Assembly: GCF_000429905.1 (NCBI RefSeq)
Contig: NZ_AUCT01000030.1
Span: 19,277 to 83,276 of the forward strand
DNA length: 64,000 bases
Direction of reading: 5' to 3'
Source of the DNA: Desulfatibacillum aliphaticivorans DSM 15576
GTDB lineage: Bacteria; Desulfobacterota; Desulfobacteria; Desulfobacterales; Desulfatibacillaceae
Shown in pieces: positions 1-9,373 of the stretch (the stretch's first letter is position 1; each line of letters begins with the position of its first letter). Below the pieces are notes generated by a model that saw only the letters and a list, made by a program, of their open reading frames with translations, ran no database searches and was not told where the DNA came from. The translations under genes were made by a program, and so were the position numbers.

Positions 1-1803
1 TAGCCTGTTCAGGTCAAAAGTCCGGGTTTCGGAGTCTTGGGAAACGCGGGTCCCCTGGATGACTCCCTGACAGGGCAGCCATTCGCCGCCGCCAAAGGTG
101 TAGGTTCCGGTAAAACTGTCGGCGGCGACGCTTGTCGCTGCAATTTCCACATAGGGAATTGAGTCGCCGTTGGTCATGATGGGATCAGCGCCGTTCGGGT
201 CAAAGTGATATACGTCGTCATGATGCCAGTGGAGGAACATAAAGGGTCTTGTAAAGTTGCCTTCGGGGCTGATCCCTTTGCTCCAGGCAAGCATATACTC
301 GGTCGTACAGGACTTGGTATCGACGGCGACATGATATACAACTCCCGCCTCGGCCGTGAAGCTCACCACGGATTCTTCCCACCAGGGATTGTCGCTGGAG
401 ACGATTTCCGTCAGGCCGCCCACATCTCCGCCCGTGTACACGGCCAAAACAGTCTCGCAATAGTTGTCATATAGGTTAAAAAAATAAACGCCGGCTTCGG
501 GCGCGGTCCAGTTCCACCAGGCCGAGGCGTTCAGGGTTCCCGCTTGGGCCGGCTCACCCGCCTCGGAGGCAGCGTTGGCGTTATGGCCCCAGGCGGCGCC
601 GGATGTTCCTGAGAGAGTCAGGGCATCTGCGAAATCGTCATTGGGTGGAGGGTCGTCCATGTCAGCGCCGAATTGACTGATATGGGAATCGCCGGATATC
701 AATACTCCGTCCTGATCCCTTTCGACTTCCAGGCTAAGCTCCCAGCCCGGCCATTGCCGGGAGTCGGTCAGGGTCCACTTTTCCATGTTTTGGGTGTAGA
801 CGAATTCCGTGTTGTCGAGCAGCGAGTCTTTCAGGTCCTGAATGGCCTTGTCGCCCATTTCCAGCAAGCGTTTATCTTCGTCCGAGCCTATAAAAAGAAA
901 TTCGTCGGCCTGATCGTCAACCCCGCCTTCGTACTCCGCAAGAATAAAGGCGTGGGCTTCCTGGGCCGCGTTCAAGCCCGCCAGAAATGACGTCTTGGCC
1001 CGGGCGAGGATCGCTTCTCCATCCGCCGAAACCGCGCCCGCGGGAAGCAACTCCCCAAAATTTTGACAGGCGTCCACCACGTCCCTTTGAAACTGAAAAA
1101 TTCCGGCGTTGCTGAGGGCAACCAAAGCCCGAATGTCCACATCCATATTGTAGGCGGAGGCGATCAGCAGCACGGACTTCATCAGGTTCAGCCCCGCCTT
1201 GAAGGCCAGGACGTCTCCATAGTCCATTTCGCAGCCCAGGCCCGTGGGATCGCCCAATTCATCAGGCGTTAACTCGACCACAAGAGAGGAGTCAATGGCA
1301 TCCAAGTCCGCCAAGGAAGCGTCGATCGTTCCCACAAAGGCGTCATGGAGGAAAAGGCGAAGATCCTCCCCGCCTGGGGCGCCGCGGGGCAAAAACACGC
1401 CTTCCTCCGTTTCAACGCCGGGGGACAGGCTGTAGGGAATTTCACCCGCCTCATCCTCGCTGTTGCGATACAGGCCAAAGGCTTCGGCCAAATCATGCAG
1501 AGTTTCCAACCCGCTCCCGCTCCCCTGGTCCAGCAGGAACGACGCCAGCCTGGACCCGCTGAGAAACAGCCGGGCTTCCTGGTTTGTGGAGTCCGCGGCG
1601 ACGGCAGCCTCGAACTTTTCGTGAGCCGCCAGAACTTTGGAATACTCCAGGTCTCCCTGATTGAAAAACAGCGCCCGCCCCTCTTCCGTTAAAGCCTGGG
1701 AATTCCCGGAAGCTTCGGCCCATGCGCAAAAAGGATTCGCCAAAATGAGTAACATAATGAATAAATTGGCTATTGTGTTGCACAAAACTCGATTCTCAAT
1801 CAT
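1..1803 (-). CDS. Secreted TPR-like / pre-peptidase C-terminal-like domain protein (3' end outside window)
   Basis: Reading the minus strand from ATG at 1803 gives 601 codons without a stop up to the window edge, so the C-terminus is missing. The first 29 residues form a signal peptide (hydrophobic LFIMLLILA, then a CAWA cleavage-like end). Residues about 35-80 resemble a TPR (EEGRALFFNQGDL, then FEAAVAADSTNQEARLF). From residue 388 the motif NDDFADALTL starts a domain with AWWNWTAPEAGVYFF and VLAVYTGG, typical of bacterial pre-peptidase C-terminal (PPC) beta-sandwich domains of secreted proteins. The middle is helical and unrecognised. A GAGGGAACGGG purine stretch precedes the start. Probably a periplasmic or outer-surface protein; function unknown. 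No plus-strand frame here has comparable support. Confidence 0.75.
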   Translation of the reverse strand, partial: MIENRVLCNTIANLFIMLLILANPFCAWAEASGNSQALTEEGRALFFNQGDLEYSKVLAAHEKFEAAVAADSTNQEARLFLSGSRLASFLLDQGSGSGLETLHDLAEAFGLYRNSEDEAGEIPYSLSPGVETEEGVFLPRGAPGGEDLRLFLHDAFVGTIDASLADLDAIDSSLVVELTPDELGDPTGLGCEMDYGDVLAFKAGLNLMKSVLLIASAYNMDVDIRALVALSNAGIFQFQRDVVDACQNFGELLPAGAVSADGEAILARAKTSFLAGLNAAQEAHAFILAEYEGGVDDQADEFLFIGSDEDKRLLEMGDKAIQDLKDSLLDNTEFVYTQNMEKWTLTDSRQWPGWELSLEVERDQDGVLISGDSHISQFGADMDDPPPNDDFADALTLSGTSGAAWGHNANAASEAGEPAQAGTLNASAWWNWTAPEAGVYFFNLYDNYCETVLAVYTGGDVGGLTEIVSSDNPWWEESVVSFTAEAGVVYHVAVDTKSCTTEYMLAWSKGISPEGNFTRPFMFLHWHHDDVYHFDPNGADPIMTNGDSIPYVEIAATSVAADSFTGTYTFGGGEWLPCQGVIQGTRVSQDSETRTFDLNRL

Positions 1804-1858
1804 AATTTTTCCCGTTCCCTCTTTGCATTGAAAAGCCGTATGAATAATTAACGCCTGA

Positions 1859-2548
1859 TCATGATGAAAACCAATCGCCTTGGAGCAAAACGTCGGTTTT
1901 AAGGCAATCTCCGGAGCAGGCTCCCTGCGCGGTCCTGAGTTGGTAGGGCCCCGGAATGAAAAGCTCGCCCGTCTCCGGCGAAAACTCCGCTCTCTCGGCG
2001 GTCAGCCTTCTTCCTTCCGAGCGAACCACCACGCGCTTTGAAAAAGCCACAACCCGCCGGTCCATATCCAGAACGGCCGATCCGGCGGAGATGCCGGCCA
2101 TGGGAATTTCGCCGGAATAAAAATCCATGCGCAGGGGTTTGAATATTAAAGGGACAGCTTTTGCAGACCCGGTAAGCTCTTTGGATGGGTCCGTGGAAAA
2201 CAGGCCTGAAAAGCAGGGCCGCCGCCCTGCTTGAACCTTGTCCTGATTGAAGCCGCCGAAAACCTTGATTCTGGCGTTCTCCAACCGGGCGATGCTCATC
2301 AGTCCAAAGCGCATAGGGCCAATTTGTATCTTTTCCATAACAACCCTGTCCGCCGATATGGAAACGATGTGCTCGCCGGAAATGCCGGCTTCCATTGAGA
2401 CGCCTTGCATTTGTTGCACAATCGAAGGGTTGGAGGATTTTAAAGGGACGGGCGCCTCGTGTGAACTGGCGGCGAAAATCCCCCAGCACAAATACGCGCA
2501 CAACATCGCAAGGCCTGCGCTCCATACTATTTTCGCTTTGGTGAACAA
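1859..2548 (-). CDS. Hypothetical membrane-anchored periplasmic protein, weakly LptC-like
   Basis: 229 residues from a TTG start. The N-terminus (KAKIVWSAGLAMLCAYLCWGI) is a signal anchor or signal peptide. The body has SISADRVVMEK, NARIKVFGG, VLDMDRRVVAFSKRV and SPETGELFIPGP, beta-rich patterns recalling LptC/OstA-fold proteins that bind lipid A precursors, but the match is by eye and weak. It lies 55 bp upstream of the secreted TPR/PPC gene on the same strand, so the two may be cotranscribed. The start is uncertain: no clear Shine-Dalgarno is seen, and the next ATG (residue 15) lies inside the hydrophobic segment. Two cysteines near the C-terminus (CSGDC) are notable. Confidence 0.6.
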   Translation of the reverse strand: MFTKAKIVWSAGLAMLCAYLCWGIFAASSHEAPVPLKSSNPSIVQQMQGVSMEAGISGEHIVSISADRVVMEKIQIGPMRFGLMSIARLENARIKVFGGFNQDKVQAGRRPCFSGLFSTDPSKELTGSAKAVPLIFKPLRMDFYSGEIPMAGISAGSAVLDMDRRVVAFSKRVVVRSEGRRLTAERAEFSPETGELFIPGPYQLRTAQGACSGDCLKTDVLLQGDWFSS

Positions 2549-2837
2549 TGGCAGCAGCCGCCCAAAAATGTTATTTTTTACTGTTTAAATTGGTATTAGA
2601 TTGTCTTTAACACAATATACGCCTCCGTGGCAAGGCCATTCAACATACTAATAAATCCATTTGAATTTAAATAGTTACAATAATATACATTCAAAAAATA
2701 TTTTTACATAAAAAATTGGAATTAATTGGGATTTGATTCAGGCTTCGCCGAATTTTACGGAAGGAATGTTGATTACCTTACGCCGCCAGGAGCGCCGGCG
2801 GTTTGAAAGTCGCCGGCGCTCCCGCAATCAAGGCATA
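2549..2837. other. AT-rich intergenic region ending in a GC hairpin
   Basis: The region from about 2570 to 2740 is strongly AT-rich compared with its surroundings. It could hold the promoter of the minus-strand gene at 2548, but I cannot assign -35/-10 boxes with confidence. It contains no credible gene. Confidence 0.4.
2789..2822. terminator. Perfect 12-bp GC-rich inverted repeat (possible terminator)
   Basis: Arms 2789-2800 (GGAGCGCCGGCG) and 2811-2822 (CGCCGGCGCTCC) are perfectly complementary around a 10-nt loop. It lies 16 bp past the stop of the minus-strand gene at 2838-3155, so it may end that transcript, but no U-tract follows on either strand. It may equally be a REP-like palindrome. 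Confidence 0.5.
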
Positions 2838-3155
2838 CTAACGATGGCGCCCGTTATACTTTTTCCGGGCGATGTTTGCACTTGCCCGCTGCTGCATGTG
2901 ATGCAAAATGGCCCGCTCTCTATGGTCCAGGCGCCCGTCGCAAAGGAAAGCTCTTTTGGTTTGCCTGATCACCCTTTGCTGATGAGCCAACGCCCTGGTT
3001 TCACCGGGCGTCAACTGCCCGGACTTCACTCCCTGGTGAATTCTGCCCATTTGTCTTGCCTGGACTTTTCCCACCGGACCGGCGCAAGCGTTTCCTGCGG
3101 CCAGCGCGATAGCGCATACCATGGCCAGCCCCGTCATTTTCCATTTTCTCTGCAT
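2838..3155 (-). CDS. Small secreted basic helical protein, conserved hypothetical type
   Basis: 105 residues. The N-terminal MQRKWKMTGLAMVCAIALAAGNACA is a clear signal peptide. The mature part is basic and helical (ARQMGRIHQGVKSGQLTPGE, then DGRLDHRERAILHHMQQRAS), a pattern I associate with small periplasmic conserved hypotheticals that carry repeated Arg/Gln helices and the phrase G-x-L-T-x-x-E. The start is well supported: GAGAGGTG lies 6 nt before the ATG. It stands alone, with a hairpin downstream and a repeat block upstream. Function unknown. Confidence 0.7.
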   Translation of the reverse strand: MQRKWKMTGLAMVCAIALAAGNACAGPVGKVQARQMGRIHQGVKSGQLTPGETRALAHQQRVIRQTKRAFLCDGRLDHRERAILHHMQQRASANIARKKYNGRHR

Positions 3156-3373
3156 GGTTCACCTCTCAGTATTTCAGTTTTGGAACGAAATCTCTGGGAT
3201 TGAATGCACTCGATTTTTTTCAAAGGCCGCGGCCGCGCTTCCTGCCTTGCACAGCTAACCGGTTTTGACTGATATGACGAGGGGAAAGGAAAAAAAGTCG
3301 ACAAAAAAGTTTTCAGAGAATGTGAGGCCATTTTCTTTGAATGAATAAGCAAATGCGGCTGCATAACCCTACT

Positions 3374-4045
3374 CCGCACTATGGCGGTAAACTGCACTGC
3401 CTGAGCCGCCCGGAACCTTTTGGGCTGCATCCATCCTCTGTGGTGAACAACAACCTTTCTTGAGTCAAAAAATCAAACACAACTTCAAAGCCGTCATCAT
3501 TGCATAACCTCCTGGGCGTCCCCCAACCAGGGTGGCCCAGGCAAGGCTTTTTTTGCCTGGGCGCGCAAGCGCAAAAGGCGCGACCTGGAAAGATAGTCGA
3601 AATCAGGCGTGGCAGGCGGGCGGATGGAAATTTTTGAAGCCCTGCCTTTCCCGGCATTGCCGGTTCAAGAAAAACTTTGGCTTCCATAAGCGTTTCCTCA
3701 AGCCTTCTGTGCTTCGCACTCAGGCAGTAAACTGCACTGCCTGAGCCACCCGGAACCTTTTGGGCTGCATCCATCCTCTGTGGTGAACAACAACCTTTCT
3801 TGGGTCAAAAAAATCAAATACAACTTCAAAGCCGTCATCATTCCATAACAACCTGGGCGCCCCCCAACCAGGGCGCCCCCCAACCAGGGCGCCCCAGGAA
3901 ACTCGTTTTCCTGGGCGCGCATAGACGCCGTTTTGTGAAGCGGGGGGAGACCATTTCATCGAAGCGCAATAGGCGCGACCGGAGGGGATAATCAAGGTCT
4001 GAGTTGACCGGCGGGCGAAGAGCGTTGTTTAAGGCCCTATTTTCA
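3374..4045. repeat. Repeat block A: about two tandem copies of a ~340-bp element
   Basis: The string TGGGCTGCATCCATCCTCTG occurs at 3421 and again at 3761, a period of 340 bp, and most of the intervening sequence is repeated. Each unit carries a central hairpin (CCCAGGC...GCCTGGG type) followed by GCGCAAAAGGCGCGACC-like sequence and a perfect inverted repeat CTCAGGCAGT/ACTGCCTGAG (3719-3728 with 3736-3745). The second unit is shortened and diverged, includes a local duplication of GCGCCCCCCAACCAGG near 3857-3890, and its hairpin stem reads CCCAGGAAA/TTTCCTGGG. The same family recurs at 11600-12620 and in short form at 31567 and 32048. No transposase or terminal inverted repeats were seen. Confidence 0.9.
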
Positions 4046-4055
4046 AACAAGAGTC

Positions 4056-5231
4056 TTAAACGACCTGTTTTCCTCGCACCATGACGCCAACGGGTTGCTG
4101 CAGGCTGGCGGGCAGGTCCTGGGGCGAGCCCTTGACCATAACCAGGGTTGCGGCCTTGCCGGGAGCGAGGGTTCCCAGATCTTTCAGCCCCAACAGGTCA
4201 GCGCCGTTACCGGCGGCCGCCTTGACGACTTCCTCCAGACTAAACCCCGCCTTCATAAACAAAGCCATCTCACGCCATAGGGATCTTCCGTGATGCACGC
4301 CGGTGCTGCCTGCATCCGTGCCCAGGGCCAGGGTGACGCCCAGTTCCCGGGCCTGGGAGATGAGCTCCATCTGGGCTTCCAGGTTTTTCAGGGCGCCGGC
4401 CTTTTTCGGGTCGTCGTCCGGGATGGATTGGGCGTAGCCTTCCATGGTGACGGCCGTGGGGACCCACACGGTTCCATGTTCGGCCATGCGTTTCAGGTTG
4501 TCCCGGCCCATAAAAAAGCCATGCTCCACGGACTGGCATCCGGCTTCCACGGCGATACGCACGGGCTCGTCCCCATTGGCGTGGATCATGATTGCCAGGC
4601 CCAGCTTCTTTGCCGCCTGCACAGCCTGGGATAGTTCCTGCCGGGAAAACTGGGGCGGAGTTTGCTTGCCGAACTCGATCAGGCTGTTGAGTCCCGAGCC
4701 CACCACCTTGATGAAATCCGGGTTTTGGCCGTCTTCGGCGATGGCCCGGGCCAGGGTTTGGCCCTCTTTAGGGAAACGCCCCACCAGCTTGCCGTAGCGT
4801 TTGTCCGCCCTCCACGCCTTGCCCGCGCATTTGGCGATGACCGGAATGTCTGCATCCTCCCTGGCAAAACGAAGGGCGTGGCCGCCCCAATCGCCTCCGT
4901 CGCGAATGGAAGTCACGCCGCTTTTCAAAGATTCCTCAAGGTGTCTTTGGATGACCGGCGCGGATTTTTCGTAGGGAACGAAAAGCTGGGTTTCCCGGAT
5001 TTCCATGTCCGTGGTTCCAGACATAACCAGATGCACGTGGGCGTCCGTCAGACCCGGCAGGATGGTGCAATCGGAATAGTCCAGGATGGAGGCGGATTGG
5101 GCTGTCTCAGGACCGGCGGGCGCCAGGCTTTTGATCACGCCGTTTTCAATGGTTAAAATAATATTTTCAGCGGCCGGAGCGCTTGTTCCATCGATTATCC
5201 AGCCGGCTTTTATTTTTAAAAAGGAGTTCAT
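4056..5231 (-). CDS. Metal-dependent amidohydrolase (imidazolonepropionase/prolidase-like)
   Basis: 391 residues from ATG 5231, chosen because GGAAGA lies just upstream; a TTG at 5246 would add five residues. The fold signs of the amidohydrolase superfamily are present: an N-terminal composite beta-sandwich, the metal motif DAHVHL (His65 and His67), a candidate carbamylated Lys in FIKVVGSG, metal His in IMIHANGDE and SVEHGFF, and the catalytic Asp in LGTDAGSTGVHHG. The closest general type is the COG1228 imidazolonepropionase-like or Xaa-Pro dipeptidase-like group acting on cyclic amides or dipeptides; the substrate cannot be told. No signal peptide, so cytoplasmic. It is isolated from neighbours by repeats on one side and 318 bp on the other. 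Confidence 0.85.
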   Translation of the reverse strand: MNSFLKIKAGWIIDGTSAPAAENIILTIENGVIKSLAPAGPETAQSASILDYSDCTILPGLTDAHVHLVMSGTTDMEIRETQLFVPYEKSAPVIQRHLEESLKSGVTSIRDGGDWGGHALRFAREDADIPVIAKCAGKAWRADKRYGKLVGRFPKEGQTLARAIAEDGQNPDFIKVVGSGLNSLIEFGKQTPPQFSRQELSQAVQAAKKLGLAIMIHANGDEPVRIAVEAGCQSVEHGFFMGRDNLKRMAEHGTVWVPTAVTMEGYAQSIPDDDPKKAGALKNLEAQMELISQARELGVTLALGTDAGSTGVHHGRSLWREMALFMKAGFSLEEVVKAAAGNGADLLGLKDLGTLAPGKAATLVMVKGSPQDLPASLQQPVGVMVRGKQVV

Positions 5232-5549
5232 TGATTCTTCCCGCAAAATATAAAAGGATGTTCAGCCCCGGTCCTGGGACGGCTTTTGCCGCCCGGGCCA
5301 TGAATTTATTTTTTTTCACGCCCCTGCCGATAAGTCAATATATGGACAAGTTGTGATTGTAAATCCATTGCTTCTTGTGATACTGTGCAGGTTAGCTTTT
5401 CAAACGCAACATGCTGTTTTCAATCTCATATTCTTATCGCTGTTAAGCTGCAATTCCTATCCCATTCAATCGCAGTGGATTCTATCGGCCGCAAATGATT
5501 CCGGGTGGAGGACTGGCGCTGCTTTGCACATCAACGACAGGAGCAGTGT
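5232..5549. other. Divergent intergenic region
   Basis: This stretch separates the minus-strand amidohydrolase from the plus-strand formate dehydrogenase and must hold both promoters. An imperfect stem (5276-5283 with 5288-5294 around TTTT) lies just upstream of the amidohydrolase. I see no convincing -35/-10 pair or operator for the dehydrogenase. Confidence 0.4.
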
Positions 5550-8500
5550 ATGAAGATTTCGCGCAGGGGGTTTTTCAAGACCGCTGGAGCTGGGGCGGCG
5601 GCGGGCGTTCTGACCGGAAAGGCTGACAAGTCTCTTGCGGCCCTGCCGACTCGGGAAGACCCTTTTGCCAATGCGGTTTCCACGACCTCCGTATGCCCTT
5701 TCTGCGCCGTGGGCTGCGGCTCGATCATCAAGGCCCTGGACGGAAAAGTCGTGCAGATCGAAGGAGACCCGGAGCATCCCATCAACCAGGGGGCCTTGTG
5801 CTCCAAGGGCCTGGCGTTTTCGCAAACGGTCAACAGCCCGGGCAGGCTGCAAAAGGTTATGTATCGGGCGCCCGGCAGTGATCATTGGGAGGAGAAATCC
5901 TGGGAATGGGCCTTGCCCCGCATGGCCGCGCTGATCAAGAAGACGCGGGACGCCTCCTTTGTGCAGGAAAAGGACGGCCGCACGGTCAACCGGACCGAAG
6001 GCCTTGCCTGCCTGGGCGGCGCGGCCCTGGATAATGAGGAGTGCTACCTTTACGCCAAGCTGGCCCGGGCTTTGGGAGTCGTCTACCTGGAGCATCAGGC
6101 GCGCATCTGACACAGCGCCACCGTCGCCAGTCTGGCGGCAACGTTTGGAAGAGGCGCCATGACCAACCATTGGATCGACATGGCCAACGCCGACGTGGTT
6201 ATGGTCTGCGGCTCCAATGTGGTGGAAAACCATCCCATAGCCAGCCGGTGGCTGCAAAAAGCCCGGGAGCGAGGGGCCATAATCCTTTCTGTGGATCCCC
6301 GATACACCCGAACATCCTCTTTCGCCGACCATTATTGCCGTCTGCGAAGCGGCACGGACATCGCCTTTGTGGGCGGCATGATCCGCTACGCCCTGGAGCA
6401 CAACCGAATTCATCGCGAATACGTGGTCAACTATACCAACGCTTCGTTTATTATCTCGCCCGACTTTGAATTCCACGAAGGCTTGTTTTCAGGCTACGAC
6501 CAGGAAGCCCGAAGCTACGACAAGTCCTCCTGGGCCTACGAATGCGACGCCTCGGGCGCTCCCCTCCGGGACGAAACCCTGACCCATGAACGCTGCGTGT
6601 TCCAGTTGCTGAAAAAGCATTTTGACCGGTACGATCCCCAGACCGTTTGCAGCATCACCGGCGCTCCGCAGGACGCCTACGAAAAGATTTGCGACCTGTA
6701 CACATCGTCAGGCCAGGCGGGAAAAGCCGGAACCTGGCTGTACGCCATGGGCGCCACCCAAAGCACCCACGGCGCCCAGAACATCCGCACATACGCCATG
6801 CTGCAGCTTTTGCTGGGCAATATCGGCGTGGCTGGCGGGGGCGTAAACGCCTTGCGGGGGGAGTCCAACGTTCAGGGCTCCACGGACATGGCTTTGCTCT
6901 TCCATATTCTGCCGGGCTACCTGAAAAACCCCAACGCGTCCGACCAAAGCCTGGAGCAATACCTCAAGCGATGCACGCCCGTCTCAAACGATCCAAAATC
7001 CGCCAACTGGTGGGGCAACACCCCCAAGTACATGGTTTCGCTGCTCAAGGCCTGGTTTGGAGATCACGCAACCCCGGAGAACGATTTCGCCTTTGACTGG
7101 CTGCCCAGGCACAGCGTGAACAGCTCCTATATTCCCTTGTTTGAAGCCATGCATAAGGGAGACGTCCAGGGCCTGATTTTGTTCGGGCAGAACCCGGCTG
7201 TCAGCGGCCCCCATGCTGGCAGGGAGCGGGAAGCGCTTTCCCGGCTGAAATGGATGATCGCCGTGGATCTTTTCGAGACTGAAACCGCCGGGTTCTGGAA
7301 GCGGCCGGGCGTGAACGCAAAGGACATCGACACCGAGGTTTTTCTACTGCCTGCGGCCGCCTCCGTAGAAAAGGAAGGCAGCATCACCAACAGCGGCCGC
7401 TGGGCCCAATGGCGGTATAAGGCAGTCGAGCCGCCCGGGGACGCCCGTCCCGACCTCTGGGTGCTGAATTCCCTGTTTAACGCGGTAAGAAAGGAATACC
7501 AGGCCGGCGGAGTCTTCCCGGAGCCCATTGTGCACTTGAATTGGGATTACGCCTTGGAAGGCGATCCCCACCATGAGCCCGATCCCCACATAGTCGCCAA
7601 AGAGGTGAACGGATATTTCACCCGCGAGACCACGGTCAAGGGCAAAACCTTTGCCAAGGGGGATCAGGTTCCGTCCTTCGCCTATCTGACGGACGACGGC
7701 GCCACTTGTTCGGGCAACTGGCTTTATTGCAACGCCTACACCGGCCCGGAAAAATCAGACAACCGCATGGCCCGCAGGGGAAGGGATGACGCCCCCAGCA
7801 ACATCGGCCTGTTTCCCGAGTGGACCTGGTGCTGGCCGGTCAACCGGCGCATTCTATACAACCGGGCCTCCGTGGACCTGGAAGGCAGGCCCTGGAACCC
7901 GGAGCGCTTCGTTATCAGATGGAATCCCGAAGAATCCTCCTGGGAGGGGGACGTCCCGGACGGGGGATGGCCTCCGGGGTCAAAGCATCCCTTTATCATG
8001 CAGCCGGACGGCCACGGCCAGCTTTGGGCCAGATTTTTGGCCGACGGCCCCCTGCCCGAGCATTACGAGCCCTTTGAAAGCCCCATTGTCAACCCCATGT
8101 CCCGCAGCCAAAACAACCCGGCGGTTAAAATCTGGCGCGAAAAGCCGGGCGATAAGAACCCATTCGGAGATCGGGAGAAATTTCCCATCGTGGCCACGAC
8201 CTATCGCATGACCGAGCATTGGCTGGGCGGCGCCATGACCCGCAACACGCCCTGGCTGGCGGAGCTGGTTCCCAACGTGTTTGCGGAAATCGGGACAGAG
8301 CTTGCGGAAGAGCACGGAATTTCCAACGGCGATAAAATCATTATAGAGTCGGCCCGGGGCGAAATCGAGGTCTACGCCCTGGTGAGCTCCCGCATTCCCT
8401 CCTTCAAGCTGGAAGGCCGCACCGTGCATCAGGCGGGGCTGGTCTGGCATTTCGGATACCAGGGGATCGCCAAGGGGGACAGCGCCAACATGCTCACCCC

Positions 8501-8585
8501 CAACGTGGGCGACGCCAACACCATGATTCCCGAATTCAAAGCCTTTTTATGCCGAATTAAAAAGGCGGAAAGGAGCCCGGCATGA
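5550..8585 (+). CDS. fdnG: Selenocysteine-containing formate dehydrogenase, catalytic alpha subunit
   Basis: Oxidises formate to CO2 at a molybdenum or tungsten bis-pyranopterin centre. The frame is open from ATG 5550 (AGGAG six bases before) to 8585 except for TGA at 6108-6110, which I read as selenocysteine (residue 187 of 1011): flanking residues EHQARI-U-HSATVASLAATFGRGA match FdnG/FdhA, where Sec is followed by His. Residues 1-32 are a Tat signal (SRRGFFKTAG), so the enzyme is periplasmic. Cys49, 52, 56 and 84 (CPFCAVGC...C) bind the proximal [4Fe-4S] cluster. Later parts show the molybdopterin oxidoreductase body (GSNVVENHP, MGATQSTHGAQN, LRGESNVQGSTDM) and the C-terminal MoCo-dinucleotide domain. 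First gene of a three-gene operon; its stop overlaps the next start. Confidence 0.95.
6108..6139 (+). promoter_or_regulatory. UGA selenocysteine codon with bacterial SECIS-like hairpin
   Basis: TGA at 6108-6110 is followed 12 nt later by a 6-bp stem, GTCGCC (6123-6128) with GGCGGC (6134-6139), closed by loop AGTCT. The position and short GU-containing apical loop are as in the SelB-binding hairpin of E. coli fdnG. Structure judged by eye; one pair is G-U. Confidence 0.85.
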
Positions 8586-9373
8586 AAGCATTGCTCATGG
8601 ATACCACGCTTTGCATAGCCTGCCGGGGATGCCAGGTGGCCTGCAAGCAGTGGAACCGTCTGGACGCCGAGCAAACCTCCTTTTTTCACGGGGGCGGCTA
8701 CCAGAATCCGGCGCACCGCTCGACCCGGACCTGGAACCTCATCACCTTCAATGAAGTGGAAAACGGCCATGGCATGGACTGGGTGTTCGGCAGAAGGCAG
8801 TGCAACCATTGCATAGAACCCGCCTGCGTGACCGCATGCCCTGTCGGAGCCTTGACGAAAACCGCCGAAGGCCCGGTGCATTACGATGAATCCCGGTGCT
8901 TCGGCTGCCGGTACTGCCAGGTGGTCTGCCCGTTTAACGCCCCGCGTTTTGAATGGAACGATCCCAACCCGGAAATCCGCAAATGCACCATGTGCGCGGA
9001 CCGCATCGCCATGGGCTCGGAACCGGCTTGCTCCCAGTCGTGCACAACCAAGGCTTTGATCTTCGGCGATCGTGAAGAACTGCTGTCCCTGGCCAAAGAG
9101 CGCATTGCCAAAAGCCCCAACCGGTATGTCTCCCATATTTACGGAGAAAAGGAAGCGGGCGGCGCCTGCGTTTTGTATCTGGCCAAGGCGCCGTTCGAAA
9201 AAATGGGCTTTGCAACCGGACTTCCGGACAAACCCTTTTCCAGCGAGGTCAAAACCGCCATGGCCGCCATCCCCTTCGCCATCACCGGCAGCGCCCTGGC
9301 CTTGGGCGCTTTATACTGGGTTATCAATCGCAGGCTGGAATCATACAAGGAAAGCTCCGAGGACGAATCATGA
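8582..9373 (+). CDS. fdnH: Formate dehydrogenase iron-sulfur (beta) subunit with C-terminal membrane anchor
   Basis: 263 residues, starting in an ATGA overlap with the alpha gene. Four ferredoxin-type Cys groups can be seen: CIACRGCQVAC, CNHCIEPACVTACP, CFGCRYCQVVCP and CTMCADR...CSQSC, enough for four [4Fe-4S] clusters as in FdnH. It carries electrons from the molybdenum subunit to the membrane subunit. A single helix near residues 228-250 (AAIPFAITGSALALGALYWV) anchors it, with the clusters outside; it has no signal of its own, so it should be co-exported with the Tat-bearing alpha subunit. The following gene overlaps by four bases. Confidence 0.92.
   Translation: MKALLMDTTLCIACRGCQVACKQWNRLDAEQTSFFHGGGYQNPAHRSTRTWNLITFNEVENGHGMDWVFGRRQCNHCIEPACVTACPVGALTKTAEGPVHYDESRCFGCRYCQVVCPFNAPRFEWNDPNPEIRKCTMCADRIAMGSEPACSQSCTTKALIFGDREELLSLAKERIAKSPNRYVSHIYGEKEAGGACVLYLAKAPFEKMGFATGLPDKPFSSEVKTAMAAIPFAITGSALALGALYWVINRRLESYKESSEDES

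Noticed and set aside
205..1692. Several plus-strand open frames of 60-115 codons
   Set aside because: They are antisense to the long open minus-strand frame running from 1803 off the window edge, which has a signal peptide and recognisable domains.
2733..3203. Plus-strand open frame of 156 codons
   Set aside because: It is antisense to the small secreted protein at 2838-3155, which has a good ribosome site and signal peptide; this frame has neither.
3379..3995. Minus-strand open frames in repeat block A
   Set aside because: Same reason as in block B; peptides recur only because the DNA repeats.
6108..6110. Stop codon that would make the formate dehydrogenase a pseudogene
   Set aside because: The UGA sits at the selenocysteine place of the family, the same frame continues for 825 codons, and a SECIS-like hairpin follows.
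5466..6476. Minus-strand open frame of 336 codons
   Set aside because: Antisense to the formate dehydrogenase alpha gene; it exists because of high third-position GC.
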